Positions 25,843 through 34,986 of a stretch of DNA of 64,000 bases are shown in pieces; positions within the stretch are counted from its first letter, which is position 1, and each line of letters begins with the position of its first letter. Location: the NCBI GenBank assembly GCA_965215755.1, contig OZ244119.1:6076001-6140000 (forward strand). The letters run 5' to 3'. The position numbers and the translations under genes are program-made. The stretch comes from Tectiglobus sp965215755. Its GTDB lineage: Bacteria > Pseudomonadota > Alphaproteobacteria > Rhizobiales > Hyphomicrobiaceae. The notes under the pieces were generated by a model. It had not been told where the DNA came from and did not search any database. It worked only from the letters and a program-made list of their open reading frames with translations.

Positions 25843-26619
25843 ATGAGCTATCACACACATGAGACTGCAAAGTTCATCATCACCCCGAAGGCATATAACA
25901 AGAAGCTTGGGCCAATCATGGTAACTATGAGCCCAAGGTCTACCTGCCCTATAACTTGCCCCTTTTCTGCTAGAGCAACTGGTGAACTTTCAGGACTGTG
26001 CTACGCAGAGCATGGCTTTATCGGTCAGTACATTTGGGGCGCACTTGATCGCCTTGGTATTGGCGAGACTTTCAAGTCTGATCAGATTGAAGTGCAAAGC
26101 CTAGAGCAGCTCGTCCATGCCATCCGATCACTACCGGAAGGTACACTCTGGAGACATAACCAGGCTGGAGATCTCCAAAGTGAATTGGGAAATCGAAGAT
26201 CGATCTGTTCAGTAAGCCTAGGCCGACTAGTCAAAGCCAACATTGGACGACGTGGCTTTACCTACACTCACTTTGACATCCAAAACTCTCAACACAACAG
26301 GGAGTGTGTAGCATCAGCTAATGCTGAGGGTTTTGCCGTAAACCTCAGTGCCGATAGCGTTGAGCATGCAGACGAACTGGCGGATCTTAACGTCGCGCCA
26401 ATTGCTGTCACCTTACCGGCAGCACAACTTACGAACTTCAAAACGCCTCGCGGCAGGACAGTTGTGATCTGTCCCGCAGTGACCCACAGCACGGCAACCT
26501 GTGCCTCTTGCGGACTGTGTGCCAGGCCGCGCTCCACAATCATCGGCTTTCCTGCCGTTGGTCAGAATAAGTATCGCGTTAGTCCCCTTCCCCATACAGC
26601 AACAAACTATGGAGACTGA
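25843..26619 (+). CDS. DUF7227/phage gp88-like protein with Cys clusters
   Basis: 258 aa from ATG 25843 (AAGG 8 nt upstream; the frame opens at 25792). CPITCPF near residue 38, GLCYAEHG, WRHNQAGDLQSE, GFTYTHFDIQN, AVNLSADSVEHADELADLNVAPIAVTLP, TVVICPAVTH, then CASCGLCARPRSTIIGFPAVG. These segments in this order mark the gp88-like family found in phages, plasmids and islands. The paired Cys clusters suggest zinc or an iron-sulfur cluster. Biochemical function unknown to me. It overlaps the next gene by 11 nt, so it heads an operon. Confidence 0.75.
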   Translation: MSYHTHETAKFIITPKAYNKKLGPIMVTMSPRSTCPITCPFSARATGELSGLCYAEHGFIGQYIWGALDRLGIGETFKSDQIEVQSLEQLVHAIRSLPEGTLWRHNQAGDLQSELGNRRSICSVSLGRLVKANIGRRGFTYTHFDIQNSQHNRECVASANAEGFAVNLSADSVEHADELADLNVAPIAVTLPAAQLTNFKTPRGRTVVICPAVTHSTATCASCGLCARPRSTIIGFPAVGQNKYRVSPLPHTATNYGD

Positions 26620-27049
26620 TGTGGTTGATTCAGTTCTTGAACAAATACGTCAACTTGAACAGCAAAAAGCTTCGCTCATTGATGGAGCACGTGATGAGGC
26701 AATGGCTCAAGTTGCTTCCGGTATTGAAGTACTAGGCGAGCTTGGCTTTCACTATGAAGTGGTTCCTGAAAGCCAGAAAAAGAGAGCTGGTACTCGAAGC
26801 GTCTCACGTAAACCACGAGCTGACAAAGATTGCCCTATCTGTGGTTTTCAAACAGACCCGCCACATGATGCGAGGCATCACAAAGGCCAAGAGATCAAAG
26901 CACCTTTCACCGACCAGGAGCTGGAGGCTCGCGGGTATAAGCGGGTGCATAAGGATGCTGAGGCTACGGACATTTCCGCAGATGTAAGCCCCTCAGATCA
27001 CACAGTCCTAGAGCCGGCACAAGAAGCAGCTCATCAGGATCATCTCTAA
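26609..27049 (+). CDS. Hypothetical protein, coiled-coil plus zinc-ribbon-like
   Basis: 146 aa from ATG 26609. N-terminal coiled coil (VLEQIRQLEQQKASLIDGARDEAMAQVASGIEVLGELGFHYEVV) resembling the oligomerisation part of H-NS-like proteins, a basic linker (KKRAGTRSVSRKPRADKD), then CPICGFQTDPPHDARHHKG, a possible CCHH zinc site. The C-terminus is acidic. It may be a DNA-associated protein; this is inference. Start overlaps the previous gene, stop overlaps the next ATG. Confidence 0.6.
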   Translation: METDVVDSVLEQIRQLEQQKASLIDGARDEAMAQVASGIEVLGELGFHYEVVPESQKKRAGTRSVSRKPRADKDCPICGFQTDPPHDARHHKGQEIKAPFTDQELEARGYKRVHKDAEATDISADVSPSDHTVLEPAQEAAHQDHL

Positions 27050-27450
27050 TGGAGATGAGTGTGCACCGTAGCCAGAGCACAGGCTTATTCGGCCACGTAC
27101 AGTTTGCTGTAACGGTTCAAGTATCACTTGACCACACGGAGCAACTTGCAGCGCAACGCTACGGTCTACTTTTTTCAATCGTCTACACAACGATTGATAC
27201 CGAGATGCGTTCTGATGAGAGTGAGTTGCTGTGGGCAATCCGGCTCTTGGTTGCTGAACTCACTGGTCAGATTGTTCGTCTCGAACATTTCAGACAAGGC
27301 GTCTCGTTTGCTGCACAAAGCATCACCGAGATCCTTCAGATTGAAGAGCAGATCACCTCTTCTCTTCAAACAATCGAGGCTTCGCTTCTCACTTCATCAA
27401 ACTACTTCGGCCAGGAGATCCGCAAGGTCGGACTACCAGGTCAGTCCTGA
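27049..27450 (+). CDS. Hypothetical protein of accessory operon
   Basis: 133 aa; ATG overlaps the preceding TAA by one base, so it is translationally coupled. N-terminal beta-rich part (GLFGHVQFAVTVQVSLDHTEQLAAQRYGLLFSIVYTTID), then long helices (ELLWAIRLLVAELTGQIVRLEHFRQGVSFAAQSITEILQIEEQITSSLQTIEASLL). No signal or motif recognised. Confidence 0.6.
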   Translation: MEMSVHRSQSTGLFGHVQFAVTVQVSLDHTEQLAAQRYGLLFSIVYTTIDTEMRSDESELLWAIRLLVAELTGQIVRLEHFRQGVSFAAQSITEILQIEEQITSSLQTIEASLLTSSNYFGQEIRKVGLPGQS

Positions 27451-27484
27451 GTGCTCTGCGTTTTACAGACCAAAGGAATGATCA

Positions 27485-27679
27485 ATGACTACAGAACCAA
27501 CACCAGAAAGTTCTGAAGATACTCAGACACCGACGCTACCTGACACACTTATCGCAGTGTCCGATGATCAGCGGCAGTCTTACGAAAACCTGCTGAACTT
27601 CATCAAAGAAAATGCAGATCCAGACAGTGAGCTGCACTGCATGTCACCTGATGAACTCTTCAAAGAGGAGGATGACTAA
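27485..27679 (+). CDS. Small acidic protein preceding the AAA ATPase
   Basis: 64 aa, strongly acidic (SSEDTQTP, ENADPDSELHCMSPDELFKEEDD). Its stop overlaps the ATPase ATG by one base. AAAGGA lies before ATG. It may be an adaptor or inhibitor of the ATPase, judged only from coupling and charge. Confidence 0.6.
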   Translation: MTTEPTPESSEDTQTPTLPDTLIAVSDDQRQSYENLLNFIKENADPDSELHCMSPDELFKEEDD

Positions 27680-28100
27680 TGCAAGACTTTGGAAGCATAC
27701 GTAGAGTGGATCTTCACTCACATGGCAAAGCAGCAGCTGACTTAGCCATTCCAGAACACTTTGAGGCATACTCAGTTCCCTACCCCAATGCCGTTACATT
27801 CAAAAAACTCCACTTCGAGATCCTGGACTGGTGCATGTCTCGAAAACTTTCGGCTACGCGTGATAATGCTGCTCGCATGCTCGTCATCCAAGGAGAACCG
27901 GGTTCTGGTAAAACCATTACGACCGCCAATGCTATAACGACAATTGGTGCTCATGCCTGTCCCGTTCCTGCTGATTATTTAGCGAGCCCTGAAGAAGCAG
28001 GACATACCCAAGCCCTCAAAGAACATCTCCAAAGCGTGGTGCATCTCTCTGAGTGTCAACAACGCTTGAAAAATGACCCACTCCAACGGCTGAAATCTGA
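27679..28100 (+). pseudogene. AAA ATPase, 5' part (gene split by insertion)
   Basis: Encodes the N-terminal ~140 residues: an arm (DFGSIRRVDLHSHGKAAADLAIPEHFEAYSVPYPN), then MLVIQGEPGSGKTITTANAI with the Walker A GEPGSGKT. Native sequence stops at the ATCTGA at 28095-28100; beyond it the frame runs ~46 bases into inserted DNA and ends at 28146. The other half, with Walker B, is at 35072-35620. Joining the two copies of ATCTGA restores one frame (LKS|ETTETECIVIIDDSD). Before the insertion it was an operon ATPase of unknown role, possibly of a phage or plasmid system. Confidence 0.75.
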
Positions 28101-28115
28101 CCCAGGAGTTTGGCT

Positions 28116-28151
28116 AAGTGTCATTGGGCTGCGCGCAGCCCAATGACACTT
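28116..28151. repeat. 36-bp perfect palindrome
   Basis: AAGTGTCATTGGGCTGCG (28116-28133) is followed immediately by its exact reverse complement (28134-28151), with no spacer. TCGCGCTTTTT follows. It could extrude as a cruciform, fold as a strong terminator, or be two fused transposon ends. It sits 15 bases inside the insertion boundary. Confidence 0.85.
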
Positions 28152-28473
28152 TCGCGCTTTTTGACTATGGTAGCGATTGAGGGATAAGCGGAAGCGCCGT
28201 GCTCGGGAGCAGAATTGAACCAGATGATCCGCAGCCCACCTAAATCGCAATTGCGAGCAAGCTCGATCGACCGCGAAGTCGCACCTTCTGACGGTAGTTC
28301 GCAGCTGGCGAGTTATGAACGCGTTCAGGAAAGACTGTTCACCCGGAAATGGCTACAAGAGATCCATCGCGCCCCTCTCCGATCAATCCAGCTGCTGTCC
28401 GCTCGGGCCATCCCGCTCATGAATGTGTCACGGCCGCCAGAATATCCCTATTCTTGTGACGATGCGTAGCTGT
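28152..28473. other. Stretch without supported gene inside the insertion
   Basis: Apart from the T-run after the palindrome I see nothing firm. An 84-codon + frame (28215-28469) has no ribosome site or recognisable product. Confidence 0.4.
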
Positions 28474-28953
28474 TCATCTGGGTGGAGGTTCAGGCGGTAG
28501 GCCACCGTTGATACGACGTACATCATCGCGATTGAGCGTTGCGCTCGCTGACTTCACAGACCGTCCTCGACCATCAACGACTGTCGCAAAGAACCTGCAA
28601 TCGCCGAGCTGTGTCTTCTCTATCCAAGGTAAAGCGAAATCGAATTCTCGTTGGATATGGTGGCCTGGTGGCAGGTTGCCATCATCGAACCGACATTCTC
28701 CAATTGTGTAGCCGCTACTATCCTCTACGCTGAGCCGCACAATCCGAGATTCAACAAAGCCGACGTTGCGAACATCAACCAAGCATCGTAGCCCAATTTC
28801 GGCGGCTTCTTTGTTTCTAGGATCGAGATTGACTGCCTTAGCGAAACTGATGTGCAGATCAATGTTCAGTCCCTTGAAATGATTGCGCCGCAACACGCTG
28901 AGTCCCGCAAGGCCATCTGCTGTCGCAATCAGTGCGCGTATACTTCTGAACAT
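28474..28953 (-). CDS. Hypothetical protein, possible beta-sandwich
   Basis: 159 aa, no signal or membrane segment. Middle part IGLRCLVDVRNVGFVESRIVRLSVEDSSGYTIGECRFDDGNLPPGHHIQREFDFALPW looks like an immunoglobulin-like beta-sandwich of the kind used for 'additional' domains. It ends in a Pro-rich tail. Function not recognised. Part of the insertion cargo, same strand as the PilZ and kinase genes. Confidence 0.55.
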   Translation of the reverse strand: MFRSIRALIATADGLAGLSVLRRNHFKGLNIDLHISFAKAVNLDPRNKEAAEIGLRCLVDVRNVGFVESRIVRLSVEDSSGYTIGECRFDDGNLPPGHHIQREFDFALPWIEKTQLGDCRFFATVVDGRGRSVKSASATLNRDDVRRINGGLPPEPPPR

Positions 28954-29179
28954 GCGAATTCAAGCACCTTGAGAGTCGAACGGTAATTGCCAATCGATTG
29001 CAATTCTCAGCTTTCGCATACTATGGGCTATCGGCAATACGCGGCAACAGACTTTGTTGCATTGACCATTTGGCAAGTCTGACGTGATCATCGAAACAAG
29101 AACATTGCTTATGCCGAAAGTCGGGTCAATTGACGGATTGTCTTAAGGCACGAGAAGGTGAGTCAATTCTCTCAAAACG

Positions 29180-29455
29180 TCATTGAGCAATAGATTGGTC
29201 AAACTGCACTCCTATCCCGGATCGACTACGATGCCTGACTTCACAGTCGACTGTGCCAAGAGCTGTGCCGGTAATGAGCTGGAAAACATTTTCGGCAGGC
29301 TGAGTGACCTCGAATTCCAGCAATGCACCACCCGCCGAGATATCTCTTATGACACACGGTATGAGACTCTGGCCCTGTGTTCGGATGAAAGCAAGATGTG
29401 ACAACCGTTGCCGGACAAACTGGCGGCGATCACCCTCAGGATTAAGGGGTTTCAT
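29180..29455 (-). CDS. PilZ-domain protein (c-di-GMP receptor type)
   Basis: 91 aa, a single PilZ domain: RRQFVRQR (the RxxxR motif, residues ~10-17) and DISAGGALLEF (the D/NxSxxG motif, ~38-48), then CEVRHRSRSGIGVQF. Both c-di-GMP contact motifs are intact, so it probably binds c-di-GMP and acts in the cytoplasm as a small effector. AGGA lies 8 nt before ATG. About 440 bases downstream of the kinase gene on the same strand, separated by a terminator. Confidence 0.85.
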   Translation of the reverse strand: MKPLNPEGDRRQFVRQRLSHLAFIRTQGQSLIPCVIRDISAGGALLEFEVTQPAENVFQLITGTALGTVDCEVRHRSRSGIGVQFDQSIAQ

Positions 29456-29810
29456 ATCGTCGATCCTAATAGTTCTTTTTTATTGGGAGCCAGTATAGAG
29501 CCAACACCTTGACGATTAAGGTCTAAACTCGATCGAGTTTTATACAAAATAGCGCCAAACCAGTATCAATAGATACGTCAAACCCCAGATGTAGCGGTCA
29601 CTTTGGATTGTGAGGTTGGCTTGACTGGCAAATCCATAACAAGGAGTGGGGTGCCCGACCCCGTGTATCGATGATATCAGCAGGTGGGGCTAAAAGCGGC
29701 AGTTTGTTACCCTTGGACTACTCTTATTTGACGGCCGCTTGAGTGATATGGTTACATTTGTGTTGCGGCTCTGGGGTGTGTCCCCGCAAACATTTCAGAA
29801 GTCGAAAAAG
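29456..29810. other. Intergenic between kinase and PilZ genes
   Basis: No gene supported. GGGGTGCCCGACCCC near 29649 is a small hairpin. The kinase terminator follows at 29811-29851. Confidence 0.4.
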
Positions 29811-29851
29811 GGCGGACATGGTGCCCTTGATTGAGGGTATCCATGTTCGCC
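29811..29851 (-). terminator. Long hairpin terminator of hybrid kinase gene
   Basis: GGCGGACATGG (29811-29821) pairs with CCATGTTCGCC (29841-29851), and the stem continues with six more pairs (one G-T) after one bulged base, around a six-base loop. Read on the minus strand it is followed by CTTTTTCG, so it ends transcription coming from the kinase gene. Confidence 0.7.
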
Positions 29852-29898
29852 GTTTGCAATGCTTGTAAGCCGTTATTTGTCAGTGTTTGATAGCGCTT

Positions 29899-31038
29899 TT
29901 ATTGTAGCAGATCTTCAATCGCGTCGGGATCGATTGGCTTTTCAAGCAGAGATTTAAATTCTGGACAGCTATAACGGCCACCCAACTCAGCGATATTGTG
30001 AGCAGTCAATCCGATGATGGGAGGGATCATATCTTTGCCGAGCGTCGCATGGATCTGTTGAGCGGTTTCGAGCCCAGAAATTCCGGGCAACTCGATATCC
30101 ATTAAGATCGCGTCAAATGAACCTGACGCAACTTCTTCAAGCGCTTCCTCGCCACTGACAACGGTTATTGGCTGATATCCAAGCCGCTCAAGAACCACGC
30201 GTGTGATCATTCGATTGACAGGCTCGTCCTCAACGACAAGGACCCGCCCCTTTGGTTGAGCGGCATTGCATTCTTTCGCCGTCCTCGATCCCTCAAGTTG
30301 GTCATTAGCCTTCGCATGGGGCAGAGGAAGTCGAATTCGAAAAACTGTTCCGCTTTCAAGACCTGAGTTAAAGCCGACCTGACCACCCATAGATTGGGCA
30401 AGCTGGTACACTATCGATAGCCCCAATCCTGTTCCGACACTGCTTCGTGCAGCATCACGATCGAATTGCTGAAATGGTTTGAATACCTGCTCATAATTCT
30501 CAGGGGCGATACCGCAACCACTGTCGATTACCTCAAGTAGCCAATCTCCATTGGGCTGCAATTCGGAGCGCAATTGAATAAGACCCCAGTCCGTATGCTT
30601 CAATGCATTAGACAAAAGGTTATCCAACATCTGCCGAATTCTGTGTGCATCACCAACCAGAAATTCACTTGCGGCGTCTGAGCAAACTCCGAACTCGAGC
30701 CCCTTCGCCTGGACTTGCGGGCGCCAGAAAGCATCAACATCACTGATCAATTTGGACGGGCAGAAAGAATGTGACTCGATAGATAATTGCCCAGCATTGA
30801 GCTGAGCGTCATCAAGCAAGTCGTTCATCAAGCTGCCAGCCAGCTCCGCACTTTTCAGTGCGGCCTGCAAGTAAGCATATCTCTTTTCACGAATTGGCTC
30901 GGCTTCCATAAGTCGAAGCAGGCCCGCAATACCAGCCAAGGGCGTCTTTATCTCGTGTGCGACAATTGCCATTAGGTCGGGACGCCCTGCTGCGACCTCG
31001 CGCGCAGCATGTCCCGCATTCTTCCCATGCGGCTTCAT
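29899..31038 (-). CDS. Hybrid histidine kinase, soluble
   Basis: 379 aa. HisKA with AHEIKTPLAGIAG (phospho-acceptor His28), HATPase with NLLSNALKHT (N box), DSGCGIAPE (G1) and GTGLGLSIV (G2), then a C-terminal receiver with VVEDEPVN, AILMDIELPG (phospho-Asp) and LTAHN, EKP (Lys). No sensor or membrane domain: the kinase begins ~20 residues from the N-terminus, so input must come from a partner. No cognate output regulator is nearby; the single PilZ gene is. Cargo of the 7-kb insertion. Confidence 0.88.
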   Translation of the reverse strand: MKPHGKNAGHAAREVAAGRPDLMAIVAHEIKTPLAGIAGLLRLMEAEPIREKRYAYLQAALKSAELAGSLMNDLLDDAQLNAGQLSIESHSFCPSKLISDVDAFWRPQVQAKGLEFGVCSDAASEFLVGDAHRIRQMLDNLLSNALKHTDWGLIQLRSELQPNGDWLLEVIDSGCGIAPENYEQVFKPFQQFDRDAARSSVGTGLGLSIVYQLAQSMGGQVGFNSGLESGTVFRIRLPLPHAKANDQLEGSRTAKECNAAQPKGRVLVVEDEPVNRMITRVVLERLGYQPITVVSGEEALEEVASGSFDAILMDIELPGISGLETAQQIHATLGKDMIPPIIGLTAHNIAELGGRYSCPEFKSLLEKPIDPDAIEDLLQ

Positions 31039-31457
31039 CTGTAACTCTCATCAATCCAAGAAAGCGATTTTTCGTTTGTTTTCGAAAGAGATCACTCAAA
31101 TTTATTGAATGATTGCAAACAGAACTGTTCAAAATTGAAGTAAAATCTGCGCAACGGCGGATTGCGGGTGAGCCAACACAGAAACAGATTGCTTAGGAAT
31201 CTACAATGCTCTGAAAACAATAGAAAATATGCCTCGGTAGCGGGTGAGAAGTGAGAATCTTGTGACACATCAACGCTGAGGAATTTCAATTGTGCCAAGA
31301 GGCTCGGAAGCGGCCGACCGCCGTCTGTGTTTCGCAATTCATCTCTAGCGGCTTAACACCAAGCTGATACTTGCTGGTCGCTTGTCAGCGAAGTTGCAAA
31401 AACAATTATTCCGTTCATCGCAGTTTACATGTTCAATCGATATGACAGTGAAGCTAT
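31039..31457. other. Intergenic between divergent genes
   Basis: AT-rich region upstream of the kinase gene (minus) and the 31458 gene (plus); probably holds both promoters. No clear motif. Confidence 0.4.
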
Positions 31458-31835
31458 ATGCACATCTTCGCAGTATCACGAGCAAATGTTGAAACAGTCG
31501 TGCCTGGCCAACTGCTATTCGTCTCGGCCAATGGTGAATCTTATGCGCGTGAAAACTTTCCTGTAGATGGTGCGATCATCTCAAGAGCACTCGTTCAGCT
31601 CGCAGACGACCGTGGATTGCTCGTCTTCGCGGATGATGGTCAGATCTGGCCCTTCAGCTTCGAGATGGCCCAGAAGGTCATTAACCTATTCGCTCCTCGG
31701 CACGTTCATACGTCGCGTCTGCATGAATTGCCACCACGAGATCAGGCTGCGTTGTTTGAAATGACATTGCAGCGCGCATTGGAAGCGGAGCCCCAAATAA
31801 CGTACATCTTCGCCCGAGCGAAGTTCGAACGCTAG
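31458..31835 (+). CDS. Hypothetical protein
   Basis: 125 aa, no signal or membrane segment. VPGQLLFVSANGESYARENFPVDGAIISRALVQLADDRGLLVFADDGQIWPFSFEMAQKVINLF is a plausible alpha/beta fold. The C-terminal helices end FARAKFER. No ribosome site seen. Not recognised. Confidence 0.5.
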   Translation: MHIFAVSRANVETVVPGQLLFVSANGESYARENFPVDGAIISRALVQLADDRGLLVFADDGQIWPFSFEMAQKVINLFAPRHVHTSRLHELPPRDQAALFEMTLQRALEAEPQITYIFARAKFER

Positions 31836-31847
31836 ACCGCTCCAATC

Positions 31848-32282
31848 TTATAACCCTAAGTACTGGCGACCTGAACCGCTTCGTAAAGCGATCAGCGACC
31901 GCTCAGTGGCGCATTGTCCGATGAATTTCCCAATGGCCCGCAACAAGTCTTGAATGTCTCGCCGCGTGTCGCGGTTCCGACAGTTAGACATTTGAATAAG
32001 GTTCAGAGCCGTCAGCGAGATTTCAGCAATAGCAAATTGGACATTGTTGGCGTCCAAGTTTGATGCCACCTCATTGAGCGATCCGATGGCCGCCTTAATG
32101 GAAAGTTCGTTATCTGCGTCACTCCTTGCGAGTACGGCAGCAAGTCGGAAAGAAACACCTTCAGCGACTTGTTGCAGTTGACTATCAGAATAGCGGCGCG
32201 TCAAAGATCCCATGATCAGGCGCCCTCGCCGAAGTGAGGCGCTCAGCCCCATAGCTTGCTCGTTGTCGTTCCCTGCTTGCAT
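31848..32282 (-). CDS. Hypothetical helical protein
   Basis: 144 aa, mostly helical (SDSQLQQVAEGVSFRLAAVLARSDADNELSIKAAIGSLNEVASNLDANNVQFAIAEISLTALNLI), one Cys in SNCRNR and one in GQCATE. No signal. Tail-to-tail with the preceding gene (12 nt). Not recognised. Confidence 0.5.
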   Translation of the reverse strand: MQAGNDNEQAMGLSASLRRGRLIMGSLTRRYSDSQLQQVAEGVSFRLAAVLARSDADNELSIKAAIGSLNEVASNLDANNVQFAIAEISLTALNLIQMSNCRNRDTRRDIQDLLRAIGKFIGQCATERSLIALRSGSGRQYLGL

Positions 32283-32699
32283 CTACCTTGTCTGCGCAAT
32301 TAATCTGCTAGGGAATCAAGCTTATTTGCCGACGTTTGAGTATATGGTTCAACGGCAATATAGTTCCACTGCAGCGTTGAGGACCTTCAGGACTTTGGCG
32401 GCAGTAACCTGAGTTGCTCATCGGTAAGAACCATGCGCCATGATGCGCTGACCTTTGGGCGATGCCTAGCCAATGGCCAGACCGGCCCCTAGCCATCCAA
32501 GCGAGTTCAATTTGCTAAAGAAAGAAATAGTTCGTTTCGTTGAATTGGCTGCGGCTGAAGCGTTCTTAGTGTAACGCTCTCATTAAGACTGCTCTGTCAG
32601 TCTGCTCAATGTCAGCCCATAGAGTTTCTGGAGTCTGACATCATTCCTCTCCCCGTGGACGCGTTTGTGGATGATATTTTTCCGCAATGTCCATCCTAA

Positions 32700-32729
32700 A
32701 GCCCTACCCGAAATACCTCGGGTAGGGCT
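32700..32729 (+). terminator. 12-bp stem terminator-like hairpin (possible sRNA end)
   Basis: AGCCCTACCCGA (32700-32711) and TCGGGTAGGGCT (32718-32729), perfect stem, loop of 6, followed by CTTTCG. Confidence 0.65.
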
Positions 32730-33029
32730 CTTTCGTATGGAAGTGGGTGTGCATACCCAAAGTTCGAGACTTTACCACAACAATAAGCGGCGCAGTCGAT
32801 TAACTCGCAAGGGCCATTATCATTCGCGCAATAAGAGCAGTTCTTTCGAGTTACACAACCTTAAGTTAGGGCTCTGTTAAGCAAGTTACAGCAGTCTAGA
32901 TTGCGTCGGGTCTGCGTCCCCCTCGGTTGATCTGACATTGATCCACTCGATGAATGTGCGGCGCTTTCCAGCTGGCCCAACCGCTCTTTCACTTGGTGGG
33001 CATTTGTGGGTATCCCGTCCCACAATCTC

Positions 33030-33061
33030 AAGACCTACCTGATTGCGATCGGGTAGGTCTT
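33030..33061 (+). terminator. 13-bp stem terminator-like hairpin (possible sRNA end)
   Basis: AAGACCTACCTGA (33030-33042) and TCGGGTAGGTCTT (33049-33061), one T-G pair, loop of 6, followed by ATTTCTATC. A second smaller hairpin, TTGTGGG/CCCACAA (33004-33025), lies just upstream. The stem core CCTACC/GGTAGG is shared with the hairpin at 32700. Confidence 0.65.
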
Positions 33062-33181
33062 ATTTCTATCTATTGAGCCAGATCGCATGACCGCCCTCGA
33101 CCTGACGATGATGCGCTGATCCAGAGGAACTCAATGCGAGCACATTGGGTACAAAGCCGAGGGACAAGCGTGCTACGGTGG

Positions 33182-33961
33182 TCATTTTGCGCGGGTCTTG
33201 GCAACTATCCCAGCCTTACGCTTCTCTTTGAGCCGGAAGCTTTCGCCCTGGATCTGTATGACATGGCTGTGATGGAGCAGGCGATCCAGTAAGGCTGCCG
33301 TCAGCGCGCTGTCACCAGCCAAGGTCTGATCCCAGCTTCCGAAGTTCAGGTTGGATGTCATGATGATCGAGGCGTGTTCGTAGAGTTTGGCGACAACCTG
33401 GAAGACCAGATGGGCCTGGGCACGCTCCATCGGCAGATAACCAATCTCGTCAATGATGAGCAGTTTGTGCCGGGCAATGGATCGATCCAGCACTTGCTTG
33501 TATCGATCCTGACGCTTGGCCGTCTCCAGCAGCAGAACAAGATCGGCTGCGGTGATGAAACGAGCCTTGATGCCACGCTGCGTTGCTTCATAGCCAAGCG
33601 CAATTGCAAGATGCGTCTTGCCGACGCCAGATGGCCCGAGGAAGATGACGTTCTCTCGGCGCTCAATGAAGGCCAATGACGCCAGTTCCTTGACTTTCCG
33701 GTTCGGAACACCTGTCGCGAACGCAAAATCAAACTCGGCAAGGGTCTTAATCGTCGGAAAGCCGGCCATCCTGGTCAGCGTCGCCTGTGTTCTTGTTCGT
33801 CTGGCTTCCCGTTCCGCGGCGAGAACGGCTTCAAGAAATTCGGCGTGGCTCCAATCCTTGTCGGCAGCCTTCTGAGCCAAAGTCGGATAACTCTGGGCAA
33901 CATCTGCGAGGCGAAGTTCTCCACACAATGCCTCGATCTTCTCATGCTGAAGGGTGCTCAT
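33182..33961 (-). CDS. istB: IS21-family helper ATPase IstB
   Basis: 259 aa. AAA+ domain with Walker A GPSGVGKTHLA (~109), Walker B LLIIDEIGYLP (~167), sensor region IIMTSNLNFGSW, and arginine-finger region ALLDRLLHHSHVIQIQGESFRLK. It loads IstA onto target DNA. It starts inside the istA stop (4-nt overlap). Length and motifs are intact. Confidence 0.93.
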   Translation of the reverse strand: MSTLQHEKIEALCGELRLADVAQSYPTLAQKAADKDWSHAEFLEAVLAAEREARRTRTQATLTRMAGFPTIKTLAEFDFAFATGVPNRKVKELASLAFIERRENVIFLGPSGVGKTHLAIALGYEATQRGIKARFITAADLVLLLETAKRQDRYKQVLDRSIARHKLLIIDEIGYLPMERAQAHLVFQVVAKLYEHASIIMTSNLNFGSWDQTLAGDSALTAALLDRLLHHSHVIQIQGESFRLKEKRKAGIVAKTRAK

Positions 33962-34986
33962 GATGCCAACGCCACCACATCATCAAACACCTTGAGCGGC
34001 GGTTGGAAGCTGCCTTTCATGTTGGTGAGCGAAACAACATTGGCAGGTAGTGCTGCAGTGGTCTTGCGCCAAGGTGGTGGCAATCGTTGCAAGTATTGCT
34101 GCTCCTCCAACAAGACTTCCGCCGGAACCCTGCCTGTCGTGCCGTGAATGCGTGGGTTGGCAATCGTATTGAGCCAATTCAGAACTTCGGCATTGGCCGT
34201 GTCAGCATCAATAATCAAGCCAACATGAGCCAACCGTGTTCGCAGTGGATGGTAGAAGCTTGCTTGCAGATAGTGATTAAAGCGCTCAACCTTGCCTTTG
34301 GTCTTGGCCCGGTACGGCTTGCACAACCTGGGCTGAAAACCAAAATGGGACGCGAACATGCGGAAAGTGGGCTGGAAACGATGCTCGCCAATGCCATAGG
34401 CATCACGTTCCAGCACAACTGTCTTCATGTTGTCGAACAGAACATGCCGGGGCACGCCGCCGAAGAATATGAAAGCGTCTTCCAGACAGTTGAGTAGCGT
34501 ATCGAGTTCTTCATTGGTCGCGAACTGCACATAACTTGCACGGCTGTGGCCCATAGTGGCAACAAATGCCGTCAAACGGTTCTTGCCTCGGCGCACTTGA
34601 CACCAATCGACCTGCATCTGCTCGCCAGGCTTCGTCTCAAACCGGACAACCGGATCATCTGCCGGCTCCGGTTGTAATGTGCGGAGATAGTCTCTGAGAA
34701 TGGTGAGCTGGCCGTGATAGCCGCGCTCTTGGATCTCGCGCATCAACACCGTTGCCGGCAATCTCACTGGATGCGCCGCGTTCACCCGTTCAGTCAGATA
34801 CGGCTTGAATGGATCGAGCAGGCTCGGCTTTGCCGGGCGAGGCCCGTAGATCGGCTCAGTTGTCTCTGATCGAATATACCGGCGCACCGTATTGCGCGAT
34901 TTGCCAGTCCGTCGAACGATCTCATGAATGCTTAAACCCTGACGCCACAAAACACGAATATCCATTACGTCTTCCCCAGTCAGCAT
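33958..34986 (-). CDS. istA: IS21-family transposase IstA
   Basis: 342 aa. N-terminal helix-turn-helix (LSIHEIVRRTGKSRNTVRRYI, ~17-38), DDE core with Asp in MQVDWCQV, Asp in VLFDNMKTVV and Glu in KGKVERFNHY, then a C-terminal binding domain. It catalyses cut-and-copy transposition with IstB. Intact length for the shorter IS21 branch. The IS terminus lies 85 bases upstream of its start. Confidence 0.93.
   Translation of the reverse strand: MLTGEDVMDIRVLWRQGLSIHEIVRRTGKSRNTVRRYIRSETTEPIYGPRPAKPSLLDPFKPYLTERVNAAHPVRLPATVLMREIQERGYHGQLTILRDYLRTLQPEPADDPVVRFETKPGEQMQVDWCQVRRGKNRLTAFVATMGHSRASYVQFATNEELDTLLNCLEDAFIFFGGVPRHVLFDNMKTVVLERDAYGIGEHRFQPTFRMFASHFGFQPRLCKPYRAKTKGKVERFNHYLQASFYHPLRTRLAHVGLIIDADTANAEVLNWLNTIANPRIHGTTGRVPAEVLLEEQQYLQRLPPPWRKTTAALPANVVSLTNMKGSFQPPLKVFDDVVALAS

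Larger units (their letters stand above)
32283..33181. other. 899-bp gene-free stretch with tandem terminator-like hairpins
   Basis: No protein frame is convincing. Two long-stem hairpins (32700-32729 and 33030-33061), each preceded by 150-200 bases without coding, look like ends of small non-coding RNAs. TCTGACAT occurs in both leaders (near 32634 and 32931). No promoter is clear. Confidence 0.5.

Noticed and set aside
28215..28469. 84-codon + frame in the insertion
   Set aside because: No ribosome site, signal or family; sits in a region without other coding signs.
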